Part shown: positions 13,392-26,020 of the stretch, one piece after another
Layout: every line of letters starts with the position of its first letter
How positions within the stretch are numbered: the first letter of the stretch is position 1
Notes under the pieces: model-generated
Database searches by the model: none
What the model was told of the DNA's origin: nothing
What the model saw: the letters and a program-made list of their open reading frames with translations, nothing else
DNA from: Paramecium tetraurelia
Lineage: Eukaryota; Ciliophora; Oligohymenophorea; Peniculida; Parameciidae
Length of the DNA: 64,000 bases
Reading direction: 5' to 3'
Assembly: GCF_000165425.1 (NCBI RefSeq)
Contig: NW_001799599.1
Span: 190,715-254,714 of the forward strand
Translations under genes and position numbers: made by a program

Positions 13392-15757
13392 TCATTACTG
13401 TTTTAGTTTTTCATCCATTTGTTTTAATACTTTAACATAGAGATCTAATTGATTTTGACAATTTTCAATTTCAAGTTGATATTATTCAATTTATTATTTC
13501 ATTTTATCTCTTTCAGCTTCAGATTTCACTTTTGCTTCATGTTCTTAATTCAACTCTCTGATTAAATTCACTTTCTCTCTATTCAAATCTGCCACCGTAT
13601 CTTGCAGCGAAGACACTTCCTCAGTAGAATTAAATGTCTGATTTGCTTGAGTTTATAACAATTTTTTGAGTTCTTCATTCTCTCTTGTTAATTATTAAAT
13701 CTAAATATAAAAGTTCTTTTTGATTTGCTCCATTTAATTTTGAAATTGTTCCTTTGTCAAACTATCCTGTTACTTCTAGATTTATTTTTATTAAAATTCT
13801 TCGACCACTTTAATTAAACTTTAAATTCTTGATTCTAAACCTACTTTGACTTTACTTTATTATGCCAATTGATCATTCAATTTATTTATGACATTCTTTT
13901 AAATATAAATAATCAATTACTTTAAGTTCCAAGATCTATTCATTTAGTGAAATGGCCTCTTTTGTTAATTCTGTATTTTATTTCTTTAATCTCATTAATT
14001 CACTATTGTTTTCCTTGTTGACTGATTAACTTTTCTTTGTGGTTGATTGTTTCAATGCTTACTGCCTATCCATTTCTGCTTATTAGGATTATTTGTGATT
14101 TATTTAAACCAATAGTAGTTCTATATGAACTTCATGTTCCTCAATTTTGCTTTCTTGTGCTTTTATCTGAAAAATATTAATACTATTTACTTGTTTTTAT
14201 TGTTGTTCATTTTCCAAGAGCAATTGTTTATTAAACATTTCAGTTTTCTATAGTTTTTCAGTAAGAATTTAACATTAATCTCTTAAATCCTTGATTATTT
14301 AGAAGGATTCCTCCAATTTTTAAGTAATCATAAACTTCTCCTTACTCAATACTTCTGCATTATAAGAATATTTTCTCTCAGATTCTTGAATTATCCTTAA
14401 ATTATGTTTAAGTTCATTGATTTCCTTGATATTCAATTGAATTTGATGTTATTATTCTTCAAAACTTTAATTTTAAATTTTATACTATAAAATAATGAAG
14501 ATAAATACTTTATTTACTAATTCATCATATTAAGAATGCAATTCTTTATAAGATCTATCCAATTTTATATATTTTTCTCTGTGTCCTTCATGATCATATT
14601 GAGCATTCTTCTAGATTTATTCAAATTGTTCATAAATGACTTCCTTTTCTTTAAGAACTTAATCTTATTGAAATTGTAGTTTTTTGATTTACTACTTAAG
14701 TTCATTATTTTATTTCAATTAGCTGTCATTAGCTAATTCCAGTTGATCAATTTATTCAATCATATACTTCATCTAAATTTAATCGCATACAATACTTTTT
14801 TAATAGATGTTTCTTGATCTTATGATAGCTACCTTAATTGATGTTCTAGACTTGAATTGCTATTTTATAATCTTGTATTATTTTCAATAGTAATTTCTAG
14901 GTCTTTATAATATTTATCTCTTTCTGATTCTAATTTCATAGAGAGAGTCTAATAATTATCCATTTATTCAATTAATTATTAGTTCTAATGATAGAAATAA
15001 GGGAATTACTTATTTTTAAAGGATTTGGATTTGATTATTCAAATCATTTACTTAATTTGTTAAATCTTTGGTGTTTTCAGCAGAACTTTGAAAACAAGAC
15101 TTGAATTGAACTAATTTTTCATCAAATTGATTTGTCATTTCATCCTTTTCTTTTTAGATTGCATCTAAGTTGTAAAGCAATTTGATTTATATTTATTTGA
15201 GTTCATTGGTTTGTTTCAAAAGTATATCTGTTTACTATTCATAATCTTCATTAGAGCTCACTAGCAGTTTAATTTGCTTTTAGCTTTGTTCAATTTACAT
15301 TTAATTTGTAATTTAGGTTTCTTCTAGTTGTTGATTTCTTTCTTATAACAAATTGATTTCTTCTTATTATTGCTGGTTAATTTTTTACATCCTCTCAAAA
15401 GACTCAATAATTTTAGTCAATTCTTATTCCATCTTTGATCTAATTTCTGATTGCTATTGGATTTGAACTTGTAAGTCTTAATTTTCAGATTGCATTTATT
15501 TTATTTGTTGTGTTTGATGAGAGATTGTAGTTTAATATGAATTCTCTGATTAATCGACTTGAACAATTCTGTCCTTGATTTATTCTAATTGACTATCTTT
15601 TTAATTTAAGAGATTTAGCAATCGCCTAAATAAATTGAGATAAAAAGTACTTCAAATTAGTATTTAATTCATCATTTTCATTTTATAGTTGCTCATTCAT
15701 ATCGATTTATTTAGCCAATAAGTTACTGAGAATCTCCTTTGACCTGTCTGGTTCCAT
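13392..15757 (-). CDS. Long coiled-coil protein
   Basis: Starts MEPDRSKEILSNLL and is almost entirely Gln/Glu/Lys/Leu heptad-like sequence (LEQIKDRIVQVDQ, later EAERDKMKQQIEQYQLE), ending QMDEKLKQQ then TGA. It is about 770 aa. A 25-nt intron (15626-15650) follows codon 36 or so, and the total length implies at least one more intron that I did not place. There is no membrane segment or recognised enzymatic domain. Such proteins in ciliates are often cytoskeletal, basal-body or ciliary, but nothing here decides that. It is head to head with the TPR gene, with only 71 bp between start codons, so the two may share a bidirectional promoter. Confidence 0.8.
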
Positions 15758-15828
15758 AATTTGAAATTTAAATATATATAATTATATGTAAGAATTGAAT
15801 ATAATAATTTAACGTAATAAAAATCAAA

Positions 15829-18381
15829 ATGGGGAATCAATGTTGTGGAAATCAACCAATCAATAGAGATGCCAATGAACAGGCATTTGCCTAAGCTATT
15901 CCAATAAGATTATAATAAAAACTGAAACCTGAATCATAACGATTTCATTAAGTACTAATTTCAAGTGGCGAAAATGAGAAGAAAGGTATAAGCAAGATTG
16001 ATCAATAGACATCTTTTCAAACGAGAGACAACAGGACTTCATTTTGAATCTTAAACCATATAGCCATTTAGCCACTAATGATTCTGTTGTTGTATCAATA
16101 CGAGTGGTTTGTCATGACTATTCTTACAAAGATGAGTTGGATTGGTACATTGATGAAGTAAAGTGATTGTTAATAATGTAGTCTGTGATCATCGATCCTA
16201 ATTGTTTTGAAACATCCTTATTGAGAGTAATCGACAAGAAAACAGGTAATAAATACACATTAAGAGTGATCAATTTTAATGATTATGAAGATTACGAATT
16301 CAAATAGGCTCTATATTAAATCTATATCATGCAAATGATTGGAAATAAATCTAAGAATTTGATATCCTTACATGATTGTTACATTTTAGAAAATGAAGAT
16401 AAAGAATACTCTAAGGGATCGATCATTTTATTGATGGAATATTGCGATTCAACATTACATGAAATAATATCTTTTCGTAAGTTCCATAATTGGTAATGGA
16501 CATCTGATGAAATAAGACATGTATTTGGAGAATTGGCATAAGCTTTAGGATAACTAGAATAATTGAATATCACTCATCGAGACCTACGTCCTCATAACAT
16601 TTGGTATTCCTCTTAAGCCAAAACCTATAAAATTGGAGGCTTTGAAGAGGCAAAACTTGTTAAAAAAGCATAAACTCTACATAACCAATTATCACTCAAC
16701 AATTTGGGAATCAATATCTAATAAGAGAATGAAGAATTATTGAATACAATCAGAGGTGTACCCGATTATTTGCCTCCAGAAGTTTAGAAGTATGTAGATG
16801 CAAGTGGAGCACAGACTGTTGGAAGATACAATCCATTCTTAGCTGATGTCTATTAATTAGGCTTAAACATTTTGATGATGGATTAATTGGAAGTCAATTT
16901 TGAAAGCTCTGAATTAAGGAATGAAGTGAAAAAACTGAATAATCAAAGAGCTGGCAGTAGAGGTAGTAGTAATGACTATCATGATGTCTTAAAACTCATG
17001 TTAGTAGGCGATGAATCAAGTCGTTTAACTCCTGCTGAGTTGTCTCTATTTACTAAATCATATTTATCTGAAATGCCCCTTAACGAAGACAATCTTGTTG
17101 AAAGCATGAAATATAAAAAGAAGTATGCTGGAATCGAATCTACTAAAGTTTATTAATTGATTGCTGTTGCCTATTATGATCTATTCGAGTGGGAAAAGTG
17201 GCTAGAAAAAATGGAGGAAATCTTAGTTACTTATGAAAATGCTAAGGATGATCTCCATGCTGCAGAAGTACTGTTTGATATTGCTAATGGATTTATTGAT
17301 ATCAATAATTTGACTAGTGCTTAAGATTATTTTATGAAGGCTAGCATTCTATACAATGAAATAGGTCATTAATTAAGAGAACAAAGCAAATTGAATGAAG
17401 CATTAGATAATTACGAAAGAGCTCTGGATTGTATTAGAAAAGCGTAATTTATAGTTCTATTTATTTAGACATAATGGAGATGACAGTTATGAAGGTGCTC
17501 TTCTATTGGAAAATCTAGCCAATGGATATAGATTACAAGGAAATCTAGCCAGGGCTCGTTCATTTCTAGAAGAAGCTTGTAGGATTACTGAACAAGAAAA
17601 AGGAGCTGATAGTCTAGAATTTGCTAAAATGAGCATCAACTTAGGAAAGGTTCATTCCTTATTAGGTGATTATAAGCATGCACTCAAAAGAGTTAAAAAA
17701 GGACTCAGAATTACTGAAGGTTTTATTATTAATTTTATTTTAGGACATACCTCTGGAAATTAGAATCTATAACAAAGTATGTTAAGTTACAACAATTAAA
17801 ACTAATAATTGTAAAATTCTGCTTTGTTATTGAAAGCTTAAGGATTAACTATGTTAGGAGAAGTCTAGAGATTGAAAGGATCTCTAGGGAAGGCTAAGAA
17901 AAGCATAGAGGAAGCATTAGCCATTAGAGAAAAACTTTAAGGCTCTGGAAATTTGGAAGTGGCTTCAACAATAGAAGTGTTAGGGAATGTATTTTTTGAG
18001 ATGGAAGATTTTCATTAAGCAAAATCCTAATATGAAAAAGCTTTGGTTATTAAAAAAAGTAAGTTAGGAGAAAATCATGTTGAAATTGCCTTAACATTGA
18101 ATAACATAGGAAATTCTTGTAAGCATCTAGAAGAATATGATAAAAGCTAGAAATTCTTCGCAGATGCATTAGTTATCTTAAAGTAATCTCAATCAGGAGA
18201 TGATCATCCACTTGTTGCCACAACATATGGAAATCTTGGTATCTTATTAAAATAAATTGGAAACATTTAATCAGCTTAATAATGCCTGACAAAATGTATT
18301 CAAATCTTAGATAAAACACTTCCAAAAAATCATCCCGACTCTTTATTTTATAGAGAATAATTGCAAGAAATATATTAATGA
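15829..18381 (+). CDS. Myristoylated pseudokinase-like / kinesin-light-chain-like TPR fusion
   Basis: About 818 aa with four introns (15986-16008, 16158-16181, 17444-17468, 17720-17743) and an exact frame. The N-terminus MGNQCCGN fits Gly2 myristoylation plus palmitoylation, so membrane attachment is likely. Residues about 130-380 resemble a protein kinase: a hinge-like LLMEYCDSTLHE, a catalytic loop HRDLRPHN, then PDYLPPEV. The DFG position reads KIGGFEEAK, losing the metal-binding Asp, and the usual AxK lysine is not evident (KYTLRVINF). A pseudokinase is therefore likely. Residues about 430-818 are TPR repeats of the kinesin-light-chain type (LGNVFFEMEDFHQAKSQYEKA). It ends 21 bp from the convergent CNG channel gene. 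The scaffold role is inference. Confidence 0.85.
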
Positions 18382-18402
18382 TATTTATTATTATTTATTT
18401 AA

Positions 18403-21400
18403 TCAAAGTGGTTATATTTAAGCTTTTTTCACATTTAATTTCTTTCTCAAATTCTTACTCTATTTATGCAAAGTCAATAACTTTGAAAATTTATTATTCT
18501 TTTTTATTTAATTAGTTTCCTCTTATTTAATCTCTCTCACGTTGAAATTATTGGATTTAAATTTATATTTATGAATAAATGAATAGGGATACATCAAATA
18601 TCTGACAAATTATTTAAATACTTAAGGAATGTTTTTCTACTCCTACAATTTGACCTTATAAAATTCATTATAAATTGTCAATATCTGATCCACGTTGTTG
18701 TGTATATTGTAAAACTTATACTACTTTACAGTTTCAATCTAATCAAATTTTTCAGGTTTCTGAGTATTTAGTTTAATCAGCATTTACAACTTCATCTTTA
18801 AGAATTCCATTTCCTAAATATCCTTCTCCATCCATTCTATGTTATGATCTTCAATAAATTTTAATCTCTTTTAAATCCCAATTAATAGTTGTTTTTATTC
18901 TGAATCCTTGTAATTTTCACTATTCAAAGATGCCAATATATTTTTGGTCTAAGCCTTAAAACTTTTTCGATTAGTAATTTTGTTCAGACTTTTTACAACT
19001 TCTACAGCTCTTTTAAATTTATTGATTCCTTTAAATTGCTATAAAGGGACGAGATCTTCATCAACCAACAAGGATATTGATTTTTTAGTAATTTTGTTAA
19101 TTTGGCTTTTTCTTTGATTCAAAAAGTTCATGGCAACCTAAACATCTTCTTCCGGTTCTTCTTTAATCAAATCCTATGGTACATAATTAGAGGGTTTTGG
19201 ACTATTTATTGATTGAACTTTTAGCTTTTCAACTTCATCATCAAGTTCCTCATAAAATAGACATTATTTATAATTATCAGCTTGAAACAAATCGCTAGTT
19301 TCTTAAATTAGATCTAAATCATTATAAGCTGAAAAATAACCATGTTGTCTTTTTTAATTTCTCCTAAATTTAAACTTAAAAGTTTCATTTCGTTTTTACT
19401 CTTTTGAAAACTGATGTTTTTTTACTAAATATTCCTTATCAGGTATAAAATGAACTAAAGGACAATCAATAACTTTATGAGAAACACTTTTACAAGAAAA
19501 ACAAGCTAATTTAAGGAATTCAGAATCTGAATTATAAATCAAATCATCATGCATTTCTCTGAAGACTTCATAGTCTTCTGGAAATTCTGGGATAATTTTG
19601 AGAAAGTCTTCTCTAGACAATAATAATAATTTTGAAAAGCCTATGCTTTTAAATCTCTCTCTTGCTTTGATTCCTGTTATGAAGGACATCAAACCAAGAC
19701 TACTTCCTTTGGAAACAGTATTAACAATTGATATTGAATTATATGAAACATGATTCTACGACAATTCATTTTCTATAAATATCTGTATTTATCCTTCTTC
19801 TACAAAACATATAAATTAATTCATTTTTTAACTTGGAAACAAATGATCAAAATCAATTATGTTTTCTGGCTAAACTACTATTGATTTTATCTTTTTCACC
19901 AATTTCTTCTTTAATTAGTCACTAAAGTGATTCTTAAATAATGGACAAGTATTCAAAATCATTGAATTAGCTTCAAATTACAAGCTCTCTCTCAAATTTT
20001 CTGATAGTTAATTAATGATATTCTTTTCTTCCTCAGTTTCTTCTTGTTGATTACATTACCAATAATAATTGAGATATTCTCTAATTTTAAATTGTAACTC
20101 ATAACTTATCTTCTTATGCTACATATAAGTGTTTATTGTTTAAACCTTCTTCCTTTTCTCTTTTGTATAGAATGAAATCTTATCAATAATAGCACCTACA
20201 GTACTGACACTGTATGACAATTGAATACTACAAATCATCATGAACATTATGCAAAGTACAGTCTCGAATGTGCTTTACGGAGTAATGTCCCCATATCCAA
20301 CAGTAAACATAGTGACAGTCGAAAAGTAGAATGAATATAAATATTAGATATTCCAATCAGCTTCCTCTAAGTTTTTCAAATTCAGCCAAGTCTTATAATC
20401 ATTTCTATATGAATAGCTTCCAACCCAAAACCAAAGGCAAGAGAATATATGTAGAACAAAGAATAGTAAAAATATTAATTTCCCTAATTCCAACAATGAA
20501 CTCACTTATTTTGATAAATTCAAAGCTTCCTCAACTTATTCTGATAATTTAGATATATTCTTATATTAAATTAAAAACAATAGCAACAGTAAATGATACC
20601 AATTTTCAGTTATCCTCACATACTACGATTGAACCACTGAAATAATCAAAAATGTTATCAGAATCAATACTGACAATATATCTAATCCGTAGCTTTTTGT
20701 TAAGACATACTAAGCAATCTTCTTTCGATCAGTTACTATAGATCCGAACTCATAATAGGCATTATTGAAACTTAATATGAAATCTATTATCAATAAAGCC
20801 AGCATTAATGAAGTGGGAATAATTAAGATATCAAACATAAATGATTGCATTTCCCATGCCAGATCCATCGGAATGACATAGATAAAATAAAATCTTGCTA
20901 ACATAACTATTGCATCCCAAAGCATTTTCAATTTGGATTCTGGATAAATTAATGGAATTTTGTTGAGACAATAGTTCCATTTTTAAATCACCAAGGATTG
21001 AAGTTTATTAAACTTTAACTAGCATTTATTTTCTATCTCCAAAACCTATTTGACAATTATTGGTCGCATTTTTATTGAATTTTCTCTAAATAAATTTAAA
21101 TTAAAAGTTGCTCCTAGATCATTAATCACATCGAAATGATACTTATCAAACATAGAATTCAGTTTCTTTTTGAATGATATCCTGTGTACAAATTTTTGAA
21201 TTAAAAAGTACTGAAAAAAGTCTTTGTATACTTTTTCTTAGGTTGAACTTACACTATTACGTTGTTACCCCTGTGTAGTTTATTTTTGATCCGAGGAATC
21301 ATTGGTAGGTTTAGTTAAAGTATAGTTGTTTGGAGATAGAGGAGTTGAATTAACATGTTCTTAGTAGTCTTAATTAATCGAATTCTCACTCACGTTATTA

Positions 21401-21519
21401 CCTTTATTCTTGAACTTACTGGCAGAAAAACAAACATCAGAGAGTGAATAACTGATAAAATCTTAGTATTCATCCATAGGTTATTCAGTAATCATGAGCT
21501 ATGGAATTTGAGTTGACAT
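18403..21519 (-). CDS. Cyclic-nucleotide-gated / EAG-like K+ channel, intact
   Basis: A single intronless frame of 1038 aa from MSTQIPQLMITEQ to TGA. S1-S2 lie around LARFYFIYVIPMDLAWEM, and the pore filter is TMFTVGYGDITP (about residue 408). A C-linker and a cyclic-nucleotide-binding domain follow (VSKGSSLGLMSFITG, EDFLKIIPEFPEDYEVF). A CX2CX4HX4C zinc knuckle is encoded at 19462-19503 (CFSCKSVSHKVIDC), after which about 330 Lys/Glu-rich residues form a cytoplasmic tail. It is a paralogue of the channels at 4.8-7.9 kb and 61.9 kb. Ligand and selectivity are inferred from motifs only. The 3' end is 21 bp from the convergent TPR gene. The intact frame makes it the best reference for judging the broken copy. 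Confidence 0.93.
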
Positions 21520-22432
21520 CAAATTTCTTATATAATAACTATAAAATAATATAAAATTTTCAATCTAATGAATGATTTTACAAGCTACATAAGTCAAATT
21601 AAATAAATCATATTCTTTAATATTTTTATTGTCTCTAACTCTTCATTTTTAATTGATAAATAATTGAGTATTTTCTTTTTACTTAACCTTCATATTCTCA
21701 AGTAAATATTTAATAACTAAAATGAACCAACTGTTAACAAAACAATTTAATAAAGGTGGTTATAAAACTAGTCTCCCAATTTAATATTGTGTTTCTAACT
21801 CATCAATTAATCTAATTTTTATTGATAATCTAAATGAAATGGCCATCTTTTTCTTTCTCTCATATAATTTCTTTCAAGACTAAGTTTTTAATTCAATATA
21901 TATAAAATATGTTCCTTTGAACCCGATTAGTTATTAATAAAAATTATCTATTTTGATAATTTTGAAAATTTTAGGAAATAAATTTTAATTAACAATATAT
22001 ACATAATCTTCTCGGATTTTTAGATAAAATAATTTTAAATATGAGAAGAATTTTAGAATAAACTTTGTTTTCTTGAAAAATATTAAAACTCCAAAGTTCT
22101 ATAGGATTTTATCTAGATATATTAAGATTTGTATCATGCTTCATGAATATTTATTGTATCTAATTTAATTTATAGAAGTATAGTATATACCTGCAAAAGT
22201 GAAACACACCCTTAATTAAAAAATGAATATATTAAACGATAATAGTACTAGATATACCTAATGTGGCATCATAATTAACCTACATAAACACATGGATGTC
22301 ACTTGAACTCATATGTAATTATGAATCTTAAATAAATATCAATTATAAAAGTAGTTTTGGTATTATTGAGAATGCTGAGACAATCTAAAATGTATATCCT
22401 CTATATATAAATTATAAATATAATTATTAAAA
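21520..22432. other. Intergenic spacer between divergent genes, about 910 bp
   Basis: Very AT-rich, with no sustained frame on either strand. It lies between the start codons of the CNG channel (-) and the MYG1 gene (+), so it must hold both promoters. No repeat, RNA gene or remnant was recognised. Confidence 0.5.
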
Positions 22433-23500
22433 ATGCAACAAGTGTTTAAAAAAATTGGTACTCACAATGGTGCTTTTCATGTTGATGAAGTTCTAGCATG
22501 TGCTATGTTGACCAAATATACCAATGAATTTAAGAATGGAATAATAACTAGATCAAGAGATCCAGCAGTTTGGGCTTAGTAGGACATTTTGGTAGATGTG
22601 GGAGGAGTTTATGACCCACAAACTCATCGTTATGACCATCATTAAAAGGAGTTTTAATAGTCATTTTCGAATGATTTTAACATTCGTTTAAGTAGTGCTG
22701 GTTTGATCTACAAGCATTTTGGATTAGAGATCATATAAAATGTAATTGCTCATATCAATGCCACTACGGAAACGACTATTGAGATTGTAAATTTTTTATC
22801 ATAAACAATTTAAGCAAAAAGTTGATGAAAAGACTCTCAACCTAATCTACATAAAGTTATATAAGAATTTCATATAAAGTATTGATGCCATCGATAATGG
22901 TATCAACCAATATCCAAATTAAGAGCAGTTAAAGTACTAAATCAATACTCATTTGTCAGCTGTCATCAATAGATTTAATCCTACTTGGTGTGAAAAAAAT
23001 CAAGATGAAAATGCTAAATTTCATTAAGCTGTTGAGTTTGTTACTACTGAACTTATTTCATAAGTGAAATCAATCTATTTGTAAGAATTAATTTGATCTC
23101 TCATAGAGGATGGTATCCTGGCAGATGTTATGTTGTTTAAGCCTTTGACTCAAGATTTGAATAGGATTAATCAGGTTAAATAATCAAATTGCCATTGGCT
23201 TTGCCTTGGAAAAGTCATGTCTTCGACATAGAACAGGAAAGAGGAACTGTAGGATTGATTAAGTTCGTTTTATATCCTGATAGAAATGAAGGATGGAGAG
23301 TACAAGCTGTTTCGGCTAACGAGGATAGTTTTGAAAATAGAAAATCTTTGAAAAGTGAATGGAGAGGAGTGAAAGATATTGAGTAATTGAAAGCAATATC
23401 TGGTATTGATGATATTGTATTTGTTCATGCAAGTGGTTTCATTGGAGGTGCCAAATCCTATGAAAATACATTGAAAATAGCCAAAATAAGTTTAGAATGA
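22433..23500 (+). CDS. MYG1: MYG1-family exonuclease (DHH-like)
   Basis: A 337-aa protein with two introns (22787-22814, 23081-23106) and an exact frame. MYG1 is a DHH-like 3'-5' RNA exonuclease that in animals acts in nucleolus and mitochondria. Diagnostic motifs are all present: GTHNGAFHVDEVLACAML near the N-terminus, DVGGVYDPQTHRYDHHQKEF at about residues 55-75 (the DHH cluster), DAIDNGI in the middle, and the C-terminal PWKSHVFDIEQE, WRVQAVS and FVHASGFIGG. The second intron was placed by restoring the family motif WYPGRCYVVQAFDSRFE. Length matches the family. No targeting peptide is evident, since the conserved region begins almost at the start. Confidence 0.95.
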
Positions 23501-23619
23501 TATTCATATTAAAAGTAAATCAGTCAATGTAAATTAATCAGAGTAATACTCTATCCAAATTATCTCAGGAAATATCTTAATTTTAAAGGGAATAATAAAT
23601 ATATTATAATAAATTAATA

Positions 23620-25988
23620 ATGGAATCTGAAATACCAGTTATGAAGAAATACCCAATTGAAAATATATTGAATGACGCTTCTGGTTTATTAAAAAAGGTA
23701 TTATAAATTACATATAAAAGAATGGGAATAGAAAAGTAATTCTAATGCTGGACAAACATTTCATGAGTTACTCTCATAATGAAATGAGTACACTTAATAT
23801 CCAAATCAGTAGAAGACTTATAAGAGCAACATAAAATTTGTTAAACTAATATGTTCATGGAGATAATATATCAAAGGTGGATTTTTTACTTGATCGATGC
23901 AATTTGTACACAGCTATAATATACATCAACATCCAAAGAATGCTAAAAAATGAGAGAGGAACTGAACATTACGAAGAATTAAATTCAGCCTAGATTGAAT
24001 AAAAAATAGGATTGAACAGATTGAGACAAAGAATTAGATAGACGATTTGTGTACCTGGAAGTTTGATTAAGGTTGCCCATCTAGGCAAACTAAAGGAGAA
24101 AACTAAAAGTATAAGCTATGAATATGATTAGTTAAGTTCTATTTAAGTGAGTGTTGGGCTTTGTTATTGAAATAATTAATTTTATATGCTAGAATGTTTA
24201 AAATCACAAATGAGATACCTAACAGTTTGAAGATGATACATAAAATCGAGTAGTTCTTACAAATCAAAGAAATAAAAAACACAACTAATATTGAATTGCT
24301 CAAAATAATTGTAGATCATTACTAAAATTTCGGGTAATTCTATTTTTAAATATGCGAATTCAAAAAATCTATAAAATAATATGAAATTGCCTATTCATAT
24401 TTACACTAACTCATTTTCTTAATCTTAAAAAAAAGAAATACTCCAAATGTTATTGATGATTCAGATCTAAGACCAGTTGAACCATACATCATGAAATTAA
24501 CAATTATATTATACCTTCAATCACTTTGCTATGAATATGTCTCGGAATATTCGAAAATGAAGGAATGCATTCATTTAGCTTAATGGTTTTGTAATGAAGT
24601 CTTGAGATTAGAAGATGAACATCAACTGAGAATCCTCATATTCAGTAGAGCCTAAGATATCTAAAAATACATTGATCATATATTGGCAGAATGTGAAATT
24701 AGACACATCATATTTACTTGTTTATGTGATGACACTAATCCTGAAATCAAAGAAATCACATCATAAGTTAAAGATGATTATCAACAAGCCCTAAATGAAA
24801 AATTCTATCTCAAATTACGAATTGAACAACTAAACAAATAATAATTTTTCAAATTAAATCCCATTCCTGTTAAACCTCCCTCACCATATCTATTATATAA
24901 TGTACCCAAAGGTAGTAGAACAGAAAGAGAACTTACAATATAATAATTCTCTAAAAATTATTAATCATTCACTACCCAAGATGGTTTTGATTAACATAAA
25001 TTAATAACATCAGATAGTGAATCTAAGATGATTAAATAAAACTCTATCTCATCTTTTTCGAGAAGGACCAGACCAACAGATTTTACATAATATTGTCGAA
25101 CAGAATAATCAGATTATCCTAAATTGGATTCAGAGTTAGCAGGAGTTATTGTCAACTAATTGAAAAAAGAATAAGCCTTCTATTCACTTGCTGATATTCA
25201 AAGGACTTGTAAGGATGAACTCAATGAAAATGAAAGATAACAATAGGATTGCGAATTAGGTAGAGCCATATTGTTGTTTAAAAGATAATTTAGTAAGAAT
25301 GCAATTGCTGAACCTAAAGAAACAGATTCTTTGAAGCAGTTGAACAATGAAATCAAGACTGAATTTTAATTAATTTCTGGATACTTGGAGGCTCAAGAAA
25401 GATTAAAGAAGAAGAGATAGTAATAGTAAATAATTGAATAATCTCTCAAACCCAAACCTAAGAGTAAAACTCCATTTAGAAAGATACTCATTAAGCATTG
25501 CAATACTTTAGGTTTAAAATAAACAAAAAAGAAATTGTAAAATTTAGAAGAAGAATCTGCTCTAATGAAATTGTATTAAAAAATATCTGGATAGAAAGAA
25601 GAAGAAAAACCTAAAATTAATGAAGACCAAATTATTAGGAATATGATTCAAACAAATTTAAATGTATTATTTTACATATTTTGAAAAGGCAATCAAAGTG
25701 ATCATGGATGATAATTAAAAAGAATAGGAAACTGCTTAAAAATAACTAAAGTCAAGAAGACATACTTCTGAATAATTGCCATCTAACCATGAAAAATCTC
25801 CTTCGAATTGCTAATTCAGGGAAACTTTCAAAGGTCTTGCTGGGTCAACTCAATACTTAAGTACTAAAGGATAGGCTACTAAAAGTGTAATCTCTTTGGT
25901 AGAATTAGCAAATATCAAAAGAAAGATGAATCAACTAGAGTCTAAAAAGGCTGTCAGATACTCAGAATTATTTCGGAGTTAATTATGA
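23620..25988 (+). CDS. Hypothetical protein, about 773 aa, one apparent frame break
   Basis: Not recognised. Starts MESEIPVMKKYPIENIL, with introns at 23698-23720 and 25664-25688, both ending AAG. The N-terminal 500 aa look folded and mostly alpha-helical (LNIQISRRLIRATQNLL, DFLLDRCNLYTAIIYI, LILYARMFKITNEIPN) and may contain helical repeats. The C-terminal part is Lys/Glu/Gln-rich. The frame breaks once, at a run of three T around 24159-24162. One further T would make the reading continuous through a helix, and the total coding length then becomes an exact multiple of three. No intron fits there. No signal peptide or membrane segment was seen. Confidence 0.7.
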
Positions 25989-26020
25989 TTATATAATTAT
26001 AATATATATATTAATTTATC

